Origin: Tetranychus cinnabarinus | Lineage: Eukaryota; Arthropoda; Arachnida; Trombidiformes; Tetranychidae | Direction: 5' to 3' | DNA: 64,000 bases | NCBI GenBank assembly: GCA_022266195.1 | Contig: WHVY01000006.1 | Location: 3,720,001 to 3,784,000, forward strand | Translations under genes and position numbers: made by a program | In this document: positions 46,674 to 59,601 of the stretch, one piece after another | Layout: each line of letters opens with the position of its first letter | Numbering within the stretch: position 1 is the first letter of the stretch | Notes under the pieces: model-generated | Database searches by the model: none | What the model was told of the DNA's origin: nothing | Seen by the model: only the letters and a program-made list of their open reading frames with translations

Positions 46674-47940
46674 ATAATATTACACAAGACTTGACGAAAA
46701 TAGATTTTCAGAAAGAGCAAAAAAACTCTATTAATAGCTTATTACATTGTACATCATTTGTACATATGTATTATGTATACATTTAAATAGATCAACACTC
46801 GAAATATTTTTCTTCGCGGCTCCACCATAACTACCTCTCTCCTTACCTTCAAAAGTCCCGTTTTCCTTTTTCTTTATGAACAGTATCTGTCTCTCATTAA
46901 CTGACTCACTTTGATGCTCTCTAAGTTCTCAATTTTTCTCAATTCATATTCATCTTTGGACAAGATATTTATTCATTGTCACCACTTTCTTTATCATTTA
47001 CTTTCTCCTTTTTTTCATCTTGAAATCAATGGTCTAGGAAATTTCCCGCTAAAGGGAAAAGGGTAAAAAGGCTAAAGGGAATTTACTAATTTTACTAGAT
47101 TTTACTAATTGTTTAAACTATAAAATTTAATTGCTTCCCCCTTTAGTTTACCTAGATGACAGCACTCAACAAACGAGGCAATACTGTATTTATATCTTCA
47201 TAGAAGAGCAGATAAAATCTGACAGCAAATTATAGTGATAGTCATTTCTTTTCCATTAATTGTTATTATTTCATAAAGATAAACACAGACATCTATATTA
47301 ATACACTTACAAGAGGACTAACAAAGCAAAAAAATAAGGATTCAACTCAATCCTGGTGAATATATTCTAATATATTGGAATAGAGTACAAAAGAAATGAT
47401 TAATCTCGCTGAGGAACGATTCAACTCTTTGCCTGATTTCAGCGTGAAAAATCTATGCAATAAACATAGATGTAAAACAATTAGACATACTTTATTAAGA
47501 ATTTAAATGTTCATTAATTATGTAAAATTAAGGAATCATTATCATAAATTTAAAGCTGTTTTTGAACATCAAAGAATAATAAAATAATTATTATGACTAA
47601 AGTTATTTTTCTTTCACCTTTATTCCCTAATTGTTTTGATATTTTTCATCTATTTCGGAATTTTCAGATTCAACGTATAAAATTGAACCAATACAAGTTT
47701 ATTTTGATTGTTTTGAGACATAAACCAAAACCAATTTGATTAATCAACCATTAATTGCAATTGAAAAAAGCTCAAGACAAAAAAATGTTTCAATTTGTTT
47801 TCATTGCCGCCATCTAACGTTATTTTTATTAACAACCTGTGTATACAAATTATTTTTCGTATTCACGTTTTGTAAATAAATTAAGCCTTATAAATTTGTT
47901 TTCATGATTTTTAGTTGATTTGCTTAATTTGTTGGTAAAA
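46674..47940. other. Intergenic, CNNM 3' flank and DPH3 5' flank
   Basis: About 1.27 kb of AT-rich DNA. No gene recognised. No canonical AATAAA is close to the CNNM stop; a variant signal or a longer 3' UTR is likely. Confidence 0.45.
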
Positions 47941-48204
47941 ATGAGTGACACTGAGGAGCCAGAAGTTCATGATGAAGTGGAAATTGAGGACTTTACCTAC
48001 GATGCTGAGGAGGAAAAATTCACATATCCGTGTCCATGTGGAGATTTATTCGTAATAACTAAAGAAGATCTTGAAAATGGTGAGGAAATTGCTCGCTGTC
48101 CAACGTGTTCATTGATTGTTCGTGTTATTTATGATTTCTCGGACATAACAAAGTACTTTCAATCAGCACAAACACAAACTGCTCTTGAACTAGTCACCAA
48201 ATAA
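47941..48204 (+). CDS. DPH3: Diphthamide biosynthesis protein 3 (CSL zinc finger)
   Basis: 87 residues from the ATG at 47941 (human DPH3 82). The open frame extends 7 codons upstream without an ATG. DPH3 is a small iron/zinc-binding electron donor. It serves the radical-SAM Dph1-Dph2 enzyme in the first step of diphthamide synthesis on eEF2, and also supports Elongator-dependent tRNA modification. The CSL domain is complete: HDEVEIEDFTYD, then PCPCGDLFVITKEDLENGEE and CPTCSLIVRVIYD, with the four metal-binding cysteines in CPCG and CPTC. Single exon. The C-terminal ~20 residues are Gln/Thr-rich and not conserved. Confidence 0.97.
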   Translation: MSDTEEPEVHDEVEIEDFTYDAEEEKFTYPCPCGDLFVITKEDLENGEEIARCPTCSLIVRVIYDFSDITKYFQSAQTQTALELVTK

Positions 48205-48826
48205 TCTAAATGGTTTCCAGAGGAGCTCCTCCTTCTTCATCTTCATCATCTCTGATGAAAAAAAAACAAGAAAACCCAAACCAAGTTTAAACTTAACTGT
48301 TGCTTATTTTCATTGCATATCATTGGTAAAACGAAGCAAAGTTAAAAATGTTAGTTCCATTCAATGTTCACGTTCAAATTAACAATGGAAGTGTTCAAAC
48401 TGAGCAAACCTATTACAATCACTATCATTAAATAAGTTTACCTTTTCCATATCAAATAAAGTCTTGTCTTGATCAATTATTTCTTCTCATCTTTTTTTAC
48501 CTCACCTTGATTTTTGCAGCAAAAAAATCAAACCCTTTGTGATGATAACTATACATTCAATCTTTGATTAATAAAAGTTTTAATCAATGTAACAATATCT
48601 TCCAATATCATTGTCTTTTTTCATTTAATCAACTTTAACTCTTTTGCTTATCGAAAATAACAAAACAAAATCATCTTAGACAATTGAAAGATCTTCTAAT
48701 TGTTCCTAACATTATACCCCCCTGTTTTGTACCAATTCATTTTAAACTGTTTTTACTTCAATCATTACAATCAACTTTTAAATTCACCAATTGACTCTGA
48801 AACTCATAATAATCGATTAATTAAAG
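48205..48826. other. Intergenic, DPH3 3' flank and ENTPD 5' flank
   Basis: About 620 bp. AATAAA at 48455-48460 is the likely DPH3 polyadenylation signal, 251 bp after its stop. The remainder is AT-rich and holds the ENTPD 5' UTR or promoter. Confidence 0.5.
48455..48460 (+). terminator. DPH3 polyadenylation signal
   Basis: AATAAA in a run reading CAAATAAAGTC, on the coding strand downstream of DPH3. Confidence 0.45.
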
Positions 48827-51800
48827 ATGGCAACAAAATTGCTGATTCTTCTTCCCATTGCGATACTCATAGTTATATCCACCTTTTGTCTTTGGAAATA
48901 TTTACCTGGAATCAAACCTCTCGATGTAAGAACCAAATATTTTACTTAATTAACCAACCCAATTGATCTTGAGTCAAATGACAATCATAATCACCTGATA
49001 CGTCCATTAATTGCCTCAAATCTGATTCTTATACCTTAATAAGTTACTTCAGCTTCTTGTGCTATGTAATAAGCTCGGGTAAAATCATTTCAACCTTTTC
49101 TCTTCTCTTATTTGAATTCCAAATTTTACTGCCTTTCCTTTTTTTATCGTTTTATCAACCTCATCATGCTATCATCATGTTGAATCTTACACCAGACAAA
49201 AGCAGGACAAAAATTTTTGGCACCAAATTTAACCGAACAGTGCAAGTCTTGCAAGTTTCATTAGTTGACAATGAAAGCAAAGATACAAAACCATTCAGAT
49301 TAGTTTGAAGATTGATTTGGTTGATTTGATTTGCTGCGTTAACTCTAATTAAGTTCAACTATCTCATTAGATTGTCACTTAATCGTATAAAAAAAAGATG
49401 TTCTGGTTCAGTTTGGTTATTCCAATTTGTGTAAAGCGTTTACATGGTTTTGTGATTTTCTGTTTTTTCCTTTCCTTTCTTGACATGTTCAGCTTTTTCA
49501 CAATAATTGACAAATCAACTTTTTCATCACAATTTTTCCTGTCACTGTTAAACAGATAGTTGTGATCAACTGTTAAATAGATTGAGCCTCAGCTGACAAC
49601 CAAAGCCATTGAACGCAGCAAGACCAGCAAAGAGTCATTCAAAAGTCACATCAGTAACTGTTGTCAACCTCAACCAAAATTGAATCCAAACTGATGGACA
49701 AATGATTGTCAATTAGCCATTCAGTAGTGGTCAGGTTAACGAAGATGTTTCAGAGATGGAACTTTATTTTGTTCAGTTTTCAGCATTCATCTTATCTCTA
49801 CAAACTAAATATGCTCGAGATGGTGAAAGCTAAAAATTAACTTAAATCTAATCACTACTGTATCATGGTTAACCTTAATTCAACCTGTGATTAAACAAGA
49901 GATGAGCTCATCTGAATACTGTGAATGCTGAATATTCAGTTTGCTCAGTTGATAGTTAAACATAACCTTGGCTATTTGCATGGAATGTGTATTTAGACAG
50001 ACCTTTAGCAATGTAAATATCTGATTTGAAATTATTACATGTAATCAAGATGATAATTATGAGCATTGATATCATCATAAACCTGAATGTTTCAATTATC
50101 AAGATCCACTCAATTCAATGTTCAGTATATTTCGCTTGTTTTAGCTTTTATCATTCTTAGGTTTACATGTCCATAAATTGTTATATAAGTTGTGCAAAGT
50201 AATTAAGATATTTCTGTTAAACAACAATCTAGGTAATTGTTGATTGTGTTACCTTTGTTTTTTCATCTGGTATTGTTACCATATTGTTATTCAGTCTAGG
50301 ATGCCATCATCCTTGGTTAAACATTGGTCTGTTGGTTGAACAGTTGATTTATTTGTTTTACAATTTTAATTGTCCTTTTCAGGAAAACAATTCGTACAAT
50401 TGTGTACTTATTAACACCTACATAGACATTTTAAACACAATGTTTAACCATTTGTTGTACATTGTTGATGTTTCTCGTGATTACATTCAATTTACCTTCA
50501 TTTGTACATCACATTTTATAATTTAGTTTTTGAGAATTGCTTTGTTCCTTGAATCTACTCGAGTCAAGTAGTTGACAAATAGTCTTAGCAGTCGATTATC
50601 AATTTAAATTGTAAATACTTTCCAACATTTCAAACGTAATGGTCAATCGACTATCAGAATCCAGTATTGATTGATTTGATAATTATTAGCCAAAGAAGCA
50701 CATAAATAACTTGAATGGAAATTTTTAATTGAAAAATATACAACAAACCATTCAAATTGTGATGTAAACCATCTCATTAATAATGAGCAAGTGAATTTTA
50801 GATTAGGTTTAAAGGTGTTACCATTGATAAACAATTAATAAATTAAAAGAGTGGGTTAACTGACAATTAATTGAGCAGTAAAGAACGCCAATTTAAAAAC
50901 TAAAAATACTCCATCTCTTAGTTAAATTTTTAATTGAAGTCGCCTTCAGCTGATTTTGAAAAACTACTCAACGGTTGTTAACGGTTTTTTTACAGCTTTC
51001 ATTATTTTTTTCTCAAATCCATTAAACTGTGATTAATTTAATTATATTTTTTTGCCTTTTTATGTTTTTTTAGTATGGTTTGACAATTGATGCTGGCTCA
51101 TCACATTCAGAAGTCATTTTATACACATGGTCCGATAAAGTCAATGGGACAGGCCATGCTCGACAATTATCCAGTGTTGAAGTATCAAATGGAATTGATG
51201 ACCATGGTGAAGACATTGAGTCAACAGTGAACGAATTGTATAATGCAGTGGCAAGTGCAGTTGACCAAATACCAGAAGGTGTACTTGGACCATTTCCTCT
51301 ATTTTTAGGTGCAACGGCAGGAATAAGAATTCTTAATCTAACCAAACCTGAATTGGTTGATGAAATAATGTCCAGTATAAACACCAATCTAAGCAATTCT
51401 GATTTCAACGGACGCTCATTGGACGTCAAACAAGTTCGTATTCTAAGTGGATCAGAGGAAGGTCTCTATGCATGGGTAACAGTCAATTATCTACTGAACT
51501 CTCTGGAAGATGATTCAACTGCTCAACCCGACGAAATGGACACTCTTGGTATGCTTGACATGGGGGGAGCTTCATCACAAATCGCCTATCAAATAAATGA
51601 AACCAATGAAAACAAGAATGATCAATCCGTCAACTCTGTATCATTATTTGGTAAAAATTATACTGTTAAATCACATTCAAATCTCTGTTTTGGTTCGGAC
51701 CAAGGCTATACAAGATATCTTTTTGAATTGGTTCGTCGACATTTTGACAACACTGAAATTGAAAAGGATGCAGCTGACAATTCATCTTCCCTTAGGTCAA

Positions 51801-52513
51801 TAAAAATACGTGATCCATGTAATCATGATTCTCCAGTTGAAATGCACAGAGGAACTGAATATACCTCTAATCCCTGTTTGAAAACATTATCAACCTATGA
51901 TTTGGAAAACACTGAAATTACATTTGAACCGTCGATGAATCATTCTAAATGTGCATCAGTTATAATTGATTTAATTGACCAATCTTATTGTGAGCAACAT
52001 TATGCTCTTTGTCCTACAAGTGAATCCGATCCAGCACCATTGAAAACTCATTTCTATGCCATCTCATCTTATTACTATTCAACCAAAGTTTTACCTTCAA
52101 TACAAAACGGTGGTGATGTCTTTCATAATGACACTGATTACTTGCATCAAGTGAATCACTGGTGTACGACTCCTTGGGTGGAGAAAGTTCAACTTGCTGA
52201 TCCAAAATATGCCCGATATTTATGTTTCAAACAATTATACATTTATTACACTTTGAAAACAATCTATCAATTTACTGATGACCAGTGGCCTTACATTCAT
52301 TTTCGCAATAAAATCAGTGATTCCTCACTGGGTTGGTCTCTTGGTTATATGATAACTGAAACAAATATAATACCCTCAAAACCTGTTAAACCCGTGATTT
52401 GGTCAAAATATGCATCTTTTGGATCACTCGGATTATTAGCTGCTGTAATGATATTTCTTACAGCTTACTGGATTGGAAGACGATCAAAAAGTGCTGATAT
52501 CAATCATGCTTGA
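48827..52513 (+). CDS. Ectonucleoside triphosphate diphosphohydrolase (CD39/apyrase family)
   Basis: Exon 1 (48827-48925, 33 codons) and exon 2 (51074-52513) join in phase 0 across a 2.15 kb intron, giving 512 residues. These enzymes hydrolyse extracellular ATP and ADP to AMP. Apyrase-conserved regions: ACR1 TIDAGSSHSE (37-46), ACR2 GATAGIR (112-118), ACR3 SGSEEGLYAW (158-167, with the catalytic Glu expected here), ACR4 LDMGGASSQ (194-202). An N-terminal hydrophobic segment (LLILLPIAILIVISTFCLW) and a C-terminal one (SLGLLAAVMIFLTAYWIG) give the two-membrane-pass topology of ENTPD1/2/3/8, with the catalytic loop outside. Many Cys and several N-glycosylation sites fit an ectodomain. This differs from the 5'-nucleotidase-type salivary apyrases of ticks. 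Exact paralogue unresolved. Confidence 0.94.
48926..51073 (+). other. Large ENTPD intron
   Basis: 2.15 kb, the longest intron in the window. Donor GAT|GTAAGA, acceptor TTTTTTTAG. Contents are AT-rich; no nested gene or repeat of the foldback family recognised. Such a long first intron may carry regulatory sequence, but none can be identified. Confidence 0.6.
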
Positions 52514-54167
52514 TACCAGCGTGAGTCGCCTCGACTTTAACCTTATAATTTCATCGACCTATTCCTAGCTTCAACTGCTTCTTGTGTTAAACAAGATCCA
52601 ATCAAATGATATTAAAGATCAGTTTTTGTTTTGGACTATCTTTTATTGCAGAATGGCTCTTTTTTAAATATCATCTGTAAACCAAACTGATCTCACAATA
52701 AGAGCAAATTATTGTAATACAATTAAATTTGGTTTCACTTGTTTAAAAGTTTTCTCGAGACCACAAATTTTTCTTGTCCTATCGCCGCAGAAACCCAACA
52801 TTTATTGTTTACTGCTTTAGACTGATGTTAAATCAAAGTTACTTGACCAGTTCAGTGGTCAGGAACATAATTTTTAAGTTGAACCATTAAGATGATTTGG
52901 CCCCTTTTTCATGTAAAAGTAAACCTGTTTAAAAAGGCAAAAAGAGATGAAAAATTTGGGACATTTAAAAGGGTCAGAGTAAAAAGTTTGCCTAAATAGT
53001 GACTATCAACATAAGACAATTAAGTTTTAAATAAGTAGTTTTACAAGATGTTTTATTATAATTGACAAATTCATTGTCAAACTGATTAAAATCTACCATC
53101 TTTTATGATCAAATATATTCGTCGATAAATCACAACTCTAATTTGTCCCCTCTTTATAATGCAAGTTTAACGCGCTTTTTGGTTCTACTGGTGGTTGTTC
53201 AAAGACAATTACAGGTACCCTTTTTTAGTTTCAAAAAAACAATTAACCTATTCACGATCATTTCTCCTTAAATAACTCAAATAAACGAATCATTATCTTT
53301 ATCCTTCAGAAAATTTGATTACCAAGCTGGTACCAAATATTATAATAAATATTGGTTATCATTTGAAGAGAAGCTATTGTTGACTTTGATTTTAATTCGT
53401 GAATCGGATTGAAATTATTGACTCCAAATTTCTATGGCAATGAAAATGTCGAATATAATGATGTTGATCACAAATAGAGAATCAAAATAAAACACAGTAA
53501 AATGGCAATTATGATTTATCCAATTGTTTCAAGACTGGGCCAATGTTGACAATTGTAAAAATATATTTAATGAATTGCAAGGTTAATTAGGAAGTCTAAG
53601 GGAAATTATTGAACAGTACAATAATGTGTATAATCATCTGGATAAACACTGAAAATTAATGAAAATTAATTTTTAATTAAAAATAAAAGATAAAGTAAAT
53701 TTTGACGTTAACTAAAAAGCACACAAAATGTTGTTTACATTTTTGTTTTATGGTTTACTTATCAATTTGAATACACGATTCTGATTGGCCTTTGACCGTA
53801 TTTTGTTGTGATCAATCCTAGATGGCGTTTAGTCAAGTGAAAGGTTATGAGTGCTTATAAATTAAGTCAAGTTGTGATTGTATTAAGCAGAGTTAAACGG
53901 ATTTAGGGCGACTGACTGATTCGATTCATTTGTTGCTTCAGGGTAGTTAAAATACGAAAGGAGCGTTTTAATCTTTCTCTTTCTGCTCTTTCTCTTTTCC
54001 TTCTTCTTCTCCCTCCGTCTTTCACTCAAAGCTCATTTTCAACTGCAATATCAGCGTGTAAACACTTCACTCTCTCCATTTTTTTAAAAAGCCATTCTTT
54101 TTTTAACATACATTTTTATCATTAAATCAAAAGTGGATCAAAGATTGTTCAATCAAGTTCATCATTC
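52514..54167. other. Intergenic between ENTPD and the CD36-family gene
   Basis: About 1.65 kb without recognised genes. A TATAAA at 53856-53861 followed by C/T-rich leader sequence (53960-54080) is a weak candidate promoter for the downstream gene. Confidence 0.4.
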
Positions 54168-56187
54168 ATGGCCAAGTTTGGTTTAGCCATTGGGATTATA
54201 TCAATACTTCTTGGAATTATTTCATATTTTTCTCTGCCATCAATCGTTCTTCGCCAAATTCATAAGGTAATTCATTAACTATCACTTTGACTGTGAATGT
54301 GCTTTGAAGCTTTGTATTTTTTTCAATGAGGTTATCTTTTATTGTGATTTACCTGTCATTGATTGGACAAATAAGACTAACAATGTTTTAAAGGAAGTGT
54401 TTATTTGTTTTGTTGAGTTTTTAAGTTGTTTTTTGTCCTTCTTTACTTAATTCATGCTGACCTAAATTTTCAATCTCTTTTCTCTTTAGCGACTGGTTCT
54501 TCGTGAAGGATCGGAAACTTATGAAAATTGGAAACAAGTTCCAGTACCTGTGTATAATCGTTACTATTTTTTTAACATACAAAATGCCGCTGAAGTTGAA
54601 CGATATGGCGCCAAGCCAGAGTTGGTCGAAGTTGGACCTTTCACATATCGTGTTCTTCTTTCAAAACATGATATAACACATAATCAAGCCAACGCAACAG
54701 TTACATATAAGGAGAGGCGAACATGGATTTTTATCAGGAATCAGTCTATTGGCGATGAATCAACCATGATCTCAACTTTAAACACTCCTTTAGCTATGAC
54801 TCTTTCTTGGTTGCAACAAGCTAGTCCTGCCGTTCGTTTAGTTGTCGGTGTCACACTTGATACTACATCCCAAGGATTTTTCATTAATCGGACAGTGAAG
54901 CAACTTCTATTTGAAGGTTATCCTGATGTTTTAACTACTTTTGGTCCACTTCTCAGACCTGAGCTTCCATCTGCATACAATGGAAGGTTTGGGTTTTTTT
55001 ACCCGAAAAACAATACTGACGATGGTGTATACCGTGTTCACACCGGAGAAGATGACATTAACCTGTTAAATGTCCTAGAATCTCATAATGGGGCTAATGC
55101 TCTTCGATATTGGTCATCTGCAGAGTGTAACTCATTCAGTGGAAGTACTAAAAGTGAAGTTAGACCACCTCTGAAACCTACAACCAGAGAACTGAGAATG
55201 TTTAATGCGGAAATATGTCGTGTCTTAAAATTGGTTAAATCACAAAGTCATTTAACATCACATGGAATTCATGCCGAAAGATTTGTTCTTGATTCTTCCT
55301 TTTATTCAAACTCAGTAGATTATCCGCCAAATTCTTGCTATGACATCAAACGTCCTGCTCGTCCTCCATCAATCCTCTCAATTCGCTCATCATACCTTCT
55401 TCGAATGGATCCATTGCCCTCAGGGATCATGGACCTTGGTCCTTGTAAATATGGTGCTCCTATCTATCTGTCAAATCCACATTTTCTCGATGCTGATCCT
55501 ATTTATGCATCCACCGTGGAAGGTCTAAAGCCCAATAGGTCAAAACATTCTTTCTGGATTGATGTTGAACCCACTACTGGATCAACAATCGGAATCGCTG
55601 CCCGAGTGCAACTAAACGTTGCTGTTTCTACTGGTCAGGCTTCCATTCGGTTCAGGAATGTTCCTGAAATAATATTCCCAATCCTCTGGTCCGAATATAC
55701 ATCAGCATTGACACCTCATTTGGTTGACAAACTGCTCATTGTCCAATGGATACCTGCTGCATCTGCTAAAATATCACTATTCTTATTTTGTACATTCGCC
55801 CTGTTGGTATTTACCGTAGTCTTAGGCATTCACACATTTAGAGTTTTGAGGGACAACAAAGATCCTAAAGCCATTAAAGCTGTTAAAGCATTGAAATCAA
55901 TAGTGAGAATAAAAAGTGATGCCAATGATAGCACAGAAGTCACACCAAACAATGGTACAACTGAAACAACTGAAGTTAAACCAGAAGAGCACGTCTCTGT
56001 TAGCTTTAAAAAATCCTTAACGCAATCCCTGGAAACAAGTAAACTAAGTTTACCAAGTGCTCCTTATGATACCTTTTCACTCGCCAATGAAGTGCCAAAC
56101 ACACCACCACGAAGATACAAATCAAATAAGCTTTCAAATAAATCATCTTCCGATGAAAAGTATAAATCACCACATCAAAAGTTTTAG
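54168..56187 (+). CDS. CD36/SCARB-family scavenger receptor
   Basis: Exons 54168-54266 and 54490-56187 (phase 0) encode 598 residues. Family topology is clear: an N-terminal membrane anchor (LAIGIISILLGIISYFSL), a large extracellular loop, and a C-terminal membrane segment (about 462-486, LFLFCTFALLVFTVVLG). The beginning of the loop (NAAEVERYGAKPELVEVGPF, then YKERRTW) is diagnostic of CD36 proteins. Several Cys and N-x-S/T sites lie in the ectodomain. CD36 relatives bind and move lipids, lipoproteins and carotenoids across membranes; arthropod members include ninaD, croquemort and SNMPs. The cytoplasmic tail (about 112 residues, Ser/Lys/Thr-rich) is much longer than the usual 10-40. Spider mites are carotenoid-coloured, so carotenoid uptake is an attractive but unsupported guess. 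Confidence 0.93.
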
Positions 56188-58384
56188 ATGAACAATTTTT
56201 TTTCAATCAACTCAAAGACATTTCTCCCACCATTTCATCCTACTGTAAAATGAAAAGCACTTTTTGCTACTTTTCTATTGCATTTCGTATCATTTGTATT
56301 TACAATCATCACAAAAACATTGTAATAACCCAATATGGGCTTTCATATTTTTTACACTTCTCATATTTTTCCTACTTTCATCGACTACTATCGCAGTATT
56401 ATAGTATTTATCATTTTTGTCTCTCGATATTCTAAGTGCAATCAAAGAAAAATAAATGAGATTTTTTCCAATCAAATTGAATACATTTTTTTCAAACCCA
56501 TTTGTATTTTCAACTCTCATTGGAAAGTTCTGGACTAGTCATGATCCATCGAAAGTAAAAACCAATTTTGGTTGACTTGAGGGTAACCATCCCTTTGGTG
56601 ATCCCTTTAGTCCTAATCATTCTCATGGAATTGGATATTCTCACGATCATTCCACTTACCATTGAAACATTAACCTTTAATTATTACAATTTGACATGCA
56701 TGAGCTTAATTATTCAAGTTGATTCTATGGTTGCTTTAAAACACTTAAAATGCTCAATATTTAAACCACTAGAATCAAACCTTGCAATATTGATTATACC
56801 TTTTTTTGGGCTGTGTCAACCTACTTCATGCGTGTCCTTATTTTTTACTATTATTATATTATTAATATATCGATTAGTTTAACTTTTGATCTGCTTTGCT
56901 ATTTCATTGCGTTTGCTTAATACATAAACATTGTGTTCACTTATTTAGCTTGATTGTTTGATTGATTAGAGGAAGAAAAAGGCTTTCTCAAATATTATAA
57001 TGTTCATGAAAGGTAGCTTTCATTGTTATTGAGTTATTGATTTGTTCAACTTTACCTCAGACTTTATATAAAATATGGTTTAACCAACAAACATTCACTT
57101 GGTTGAATCTTCTTGGTCAATGAAATACTGTAAACTAAAACAATGAGTAAAACAATTAAATATCAACGTTTATCTAAATTTTCAAAGTTAAAAGCTGCCA
57201 GTTTAATCGCTATCCATACAATATTGGATGTCATCTGTTCGGTAGCAACTCTTATTCAACTTGTATCAATTAGATGAGTGTTTTGTTTCAAACCTGGAAT
57301 CGGATAAAGCTCATGGATTACAGTTTAATTGTGCATTAACTTGGTTATCCGTTCATTGTAATGTTCATGTGAAACAATAAAATCATCAAATACAATGTAA
57401 AACTGATTAGAAATGGTTTCAAATTATTCATTGAATAGCAATCAACAAAAGACTTCAACAAAGGTAATACAAATGCTCATAGTTTCGGATTTAAAAGAAT
57501 CAATTAGACAGGTTGATTCATCATTTCAAGATACATCTACATGTGATTATTTTCCGTCCGGTTTTGACACCGAATCAAACATATTTGGAATCTTTCGGTC
57601 CAAATATAAAATGGCAAATGATTTAAACCAAGTCCGATTCGGATAAGTTAATACAGACAGTCATTGAGTTTTAAATACATTTATTAGCTTATTTGTTGAT
57701 ACCAGGAAAACTTAGCTGAAACTCGACCTAAGATTTCGTATATGGAAGTTTCGCCGATACTTGTTTGTCACAACAAATCTTAGGTCGATCGGTTAACCAG
57801 AAGCTGAGTAATAGCCAAAAGGAGGCGTATTTTTAGCTGAATTGCCCTGTATAGACTTGCAAATGAAAAACTTCATGAAAGCAAAATGAAACATCGAAAC
57901 TATTGAGACAATGACCGTAAATTATGTGTGACTGTTTATAAAGTGAGAGTTAATGAGTTAAAATTGTCAACATATCAACCAATTTCATGTTATAATTTTT
58001 GTTAGCTAATTGTTGTTACCTTGCTCCAATTCAGTTTACCTTTCTTCAATTTTCGGTATAAATTCCAGGTTCATATTCAGAAAATGAATGGTTAATCAAT
58101 CTAATTTTTAATTGTCAATCGACAAGTTTTAAGTAACTTTAAATTGCATTGAAAATGCGTGTAAACATTCGGCTTGAACACTTGAATTCATCGAGTTTTT
58201 TAGTTCACCTTTTAGGCGCCACCAGTTTCCGAGTTTTCACCTGAATTTTATTAATTTTCAGAAACTTTCAGCAGCACTATGATGCCATCTTTTGGAGTTG
58301 AAACTGATTATAAATTGAGCTACTAATTGCTATTTGTAACTTGAAATGCATTGTATGATTAAATTGACTCAATAAAATTGCTGT
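56188..58384. other. Intergenic with a small inverted repeat
   Basis: About 2.2 kb with no recognisable gene; short AT-rich frames only. AATAAA near 56451 may end the CD36-family transcript. A 13-bp perfect inverted repeat is at 57724-57736 and 57775-57787. Confidence 0.45.
57724..57787. repeat. Small inverted repeat
   Basis: CGACCTAAGATTT at 57724-57736 and its exact complement at 57775-57787, with a 38-bp loop. Outside it, CTTAGCTGA on the left resembles the complement of the right-hand AGAAGCTGAG, so the arms may have been longer. It could be a stem-loop or the remains of a short inverted-repeat element. Confidence 0.6.
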
Positions 58385-58550
58385 TTGTAACTAGAAACGG
58401 GTAAAAATTGATTTCTTTCAAAGACAGACTCTGTTAGTTCATATGGACATAAAAACTGAGTCCATTTAGGTAATTGTGGTTGGTAATAAATGTTGGCCAT
58501 AAGTTTTATGCTGAAAAGCAATTGAATACATTCTAAGAGTTAGAGTTTCA

Positions 58551-59445
58551 ATGTCTTATTAATTTGTTTATAATAAATAATTAGACATTGTATTGATTAA
58601 AAAATAAAAACGATATGCTGGACATTTAAGTACTGAAATATAACTGCTTTTAAACACTCATTTCTCCGTAAAATAAGCGCTGAGGGAAATATTTTGAATT
58701 GTTCGATAGATTTAAAGCTTTTCATTGACTTTATTTTACATTCCATCACGACTAGATCGTTTGGTCAGAGTAAGGTCCAAGACCATTACGGTTTCTGTCC
58801 AAAATCACAATAAGTAACATAATTGTGCTTGCATTTTCAATTCCATTTGCATTTGTTTTATGCTGGTTGTTACTAAAAGACATAACTTACACAATTGTCA
58901 CATCTATGCACAAATTGACTCAAATACTGAAAAACAAATGGACATAAACTGGTAAAAATAAATTTCTTTCAAAGTTCGACTCTGTTAGTTTGTAAGGACA
59001 TGAAAACTGAGTCTGTTTGTGTAATTTAAAAGTTTCTCTCATCAATAGTTTTCGAGAAAATCGAGTTTAAGGTTGAAACTTTGATCTCCATTTGTACATC
59101 CCATTTGCACAGGAAGCAGATTTTTTCATAAAACTCATTTCCCTGATGTGACTTTTGATGGTGCACCGAAAACTGTACTTATTTCTATAAATCAAATTTT
59201 CTATTCACCATAAAACAGATCAGTTCGATTTTAATTTAAACCGACCGCATCCTGTGACCGAAAGAGATCGCAAGCTGAAACTTATTATTCGTTCATAGAA
59301 ATTGTTTGCACACATCATGGACTGACTAATTTTTCCAATGCATCAATAGTTCTCTTGATTTTGGACATTAGTTTACAAACTTTGAACCTCGATATTTCGA
59401 GAATGGTTACAGGTACAATCAATATTTTTTGATTAAACATTAGAT
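58551..59445 (-). repeat. Left arm of the foldback element
   Basis: Reverse complement of about 60370-61246. Mismatches are scattered and short indels exist, for example around 58955-58990 and 59100-59130. High similarity through unique-looking text indicates a young event or homogenisation between arms. Confidence 0.88.
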
Positions 59446-59572
59446 CCCATTATGGGATATTAATATATTGAAATATTAAATTAGTCAAGATCCTATGAAA
59501 AAAGTTATTGCATTGTATTTGTTCATGTTACCAGATTTGAGCATGATTTATAAAGTTAAATGTAGCATAAAC

Positions 59573-59601
59573 AAGATTTGTGTTAAGCAAACACAAATCT
59601 T
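59573..59601. repeat. 12-bp hairpin in the foldback spacer
   Basis: AAGATTTGTGTT, a 5-base loop, and the exact complement AACACAAATCTT. The related spacer in block A has an equivalent palindrome ACACAAAC-AAA-GTTTGTGT near 27133-27152, so hairpin capacity is kept although the sequence has changed. Confidence 0.75.

Noticed and set aside
51070..51429. 119-codon minus-strand frame
   Set aside because: Lies wholly inside the ENTPD coding exon on the opposite strand and lacks independent support.
56568..56882. 104-codon hydrophobic frame
   Set aside because: Non-ATG start, AT-rich Ile/Leu composition expected by chance, no family resemblance.
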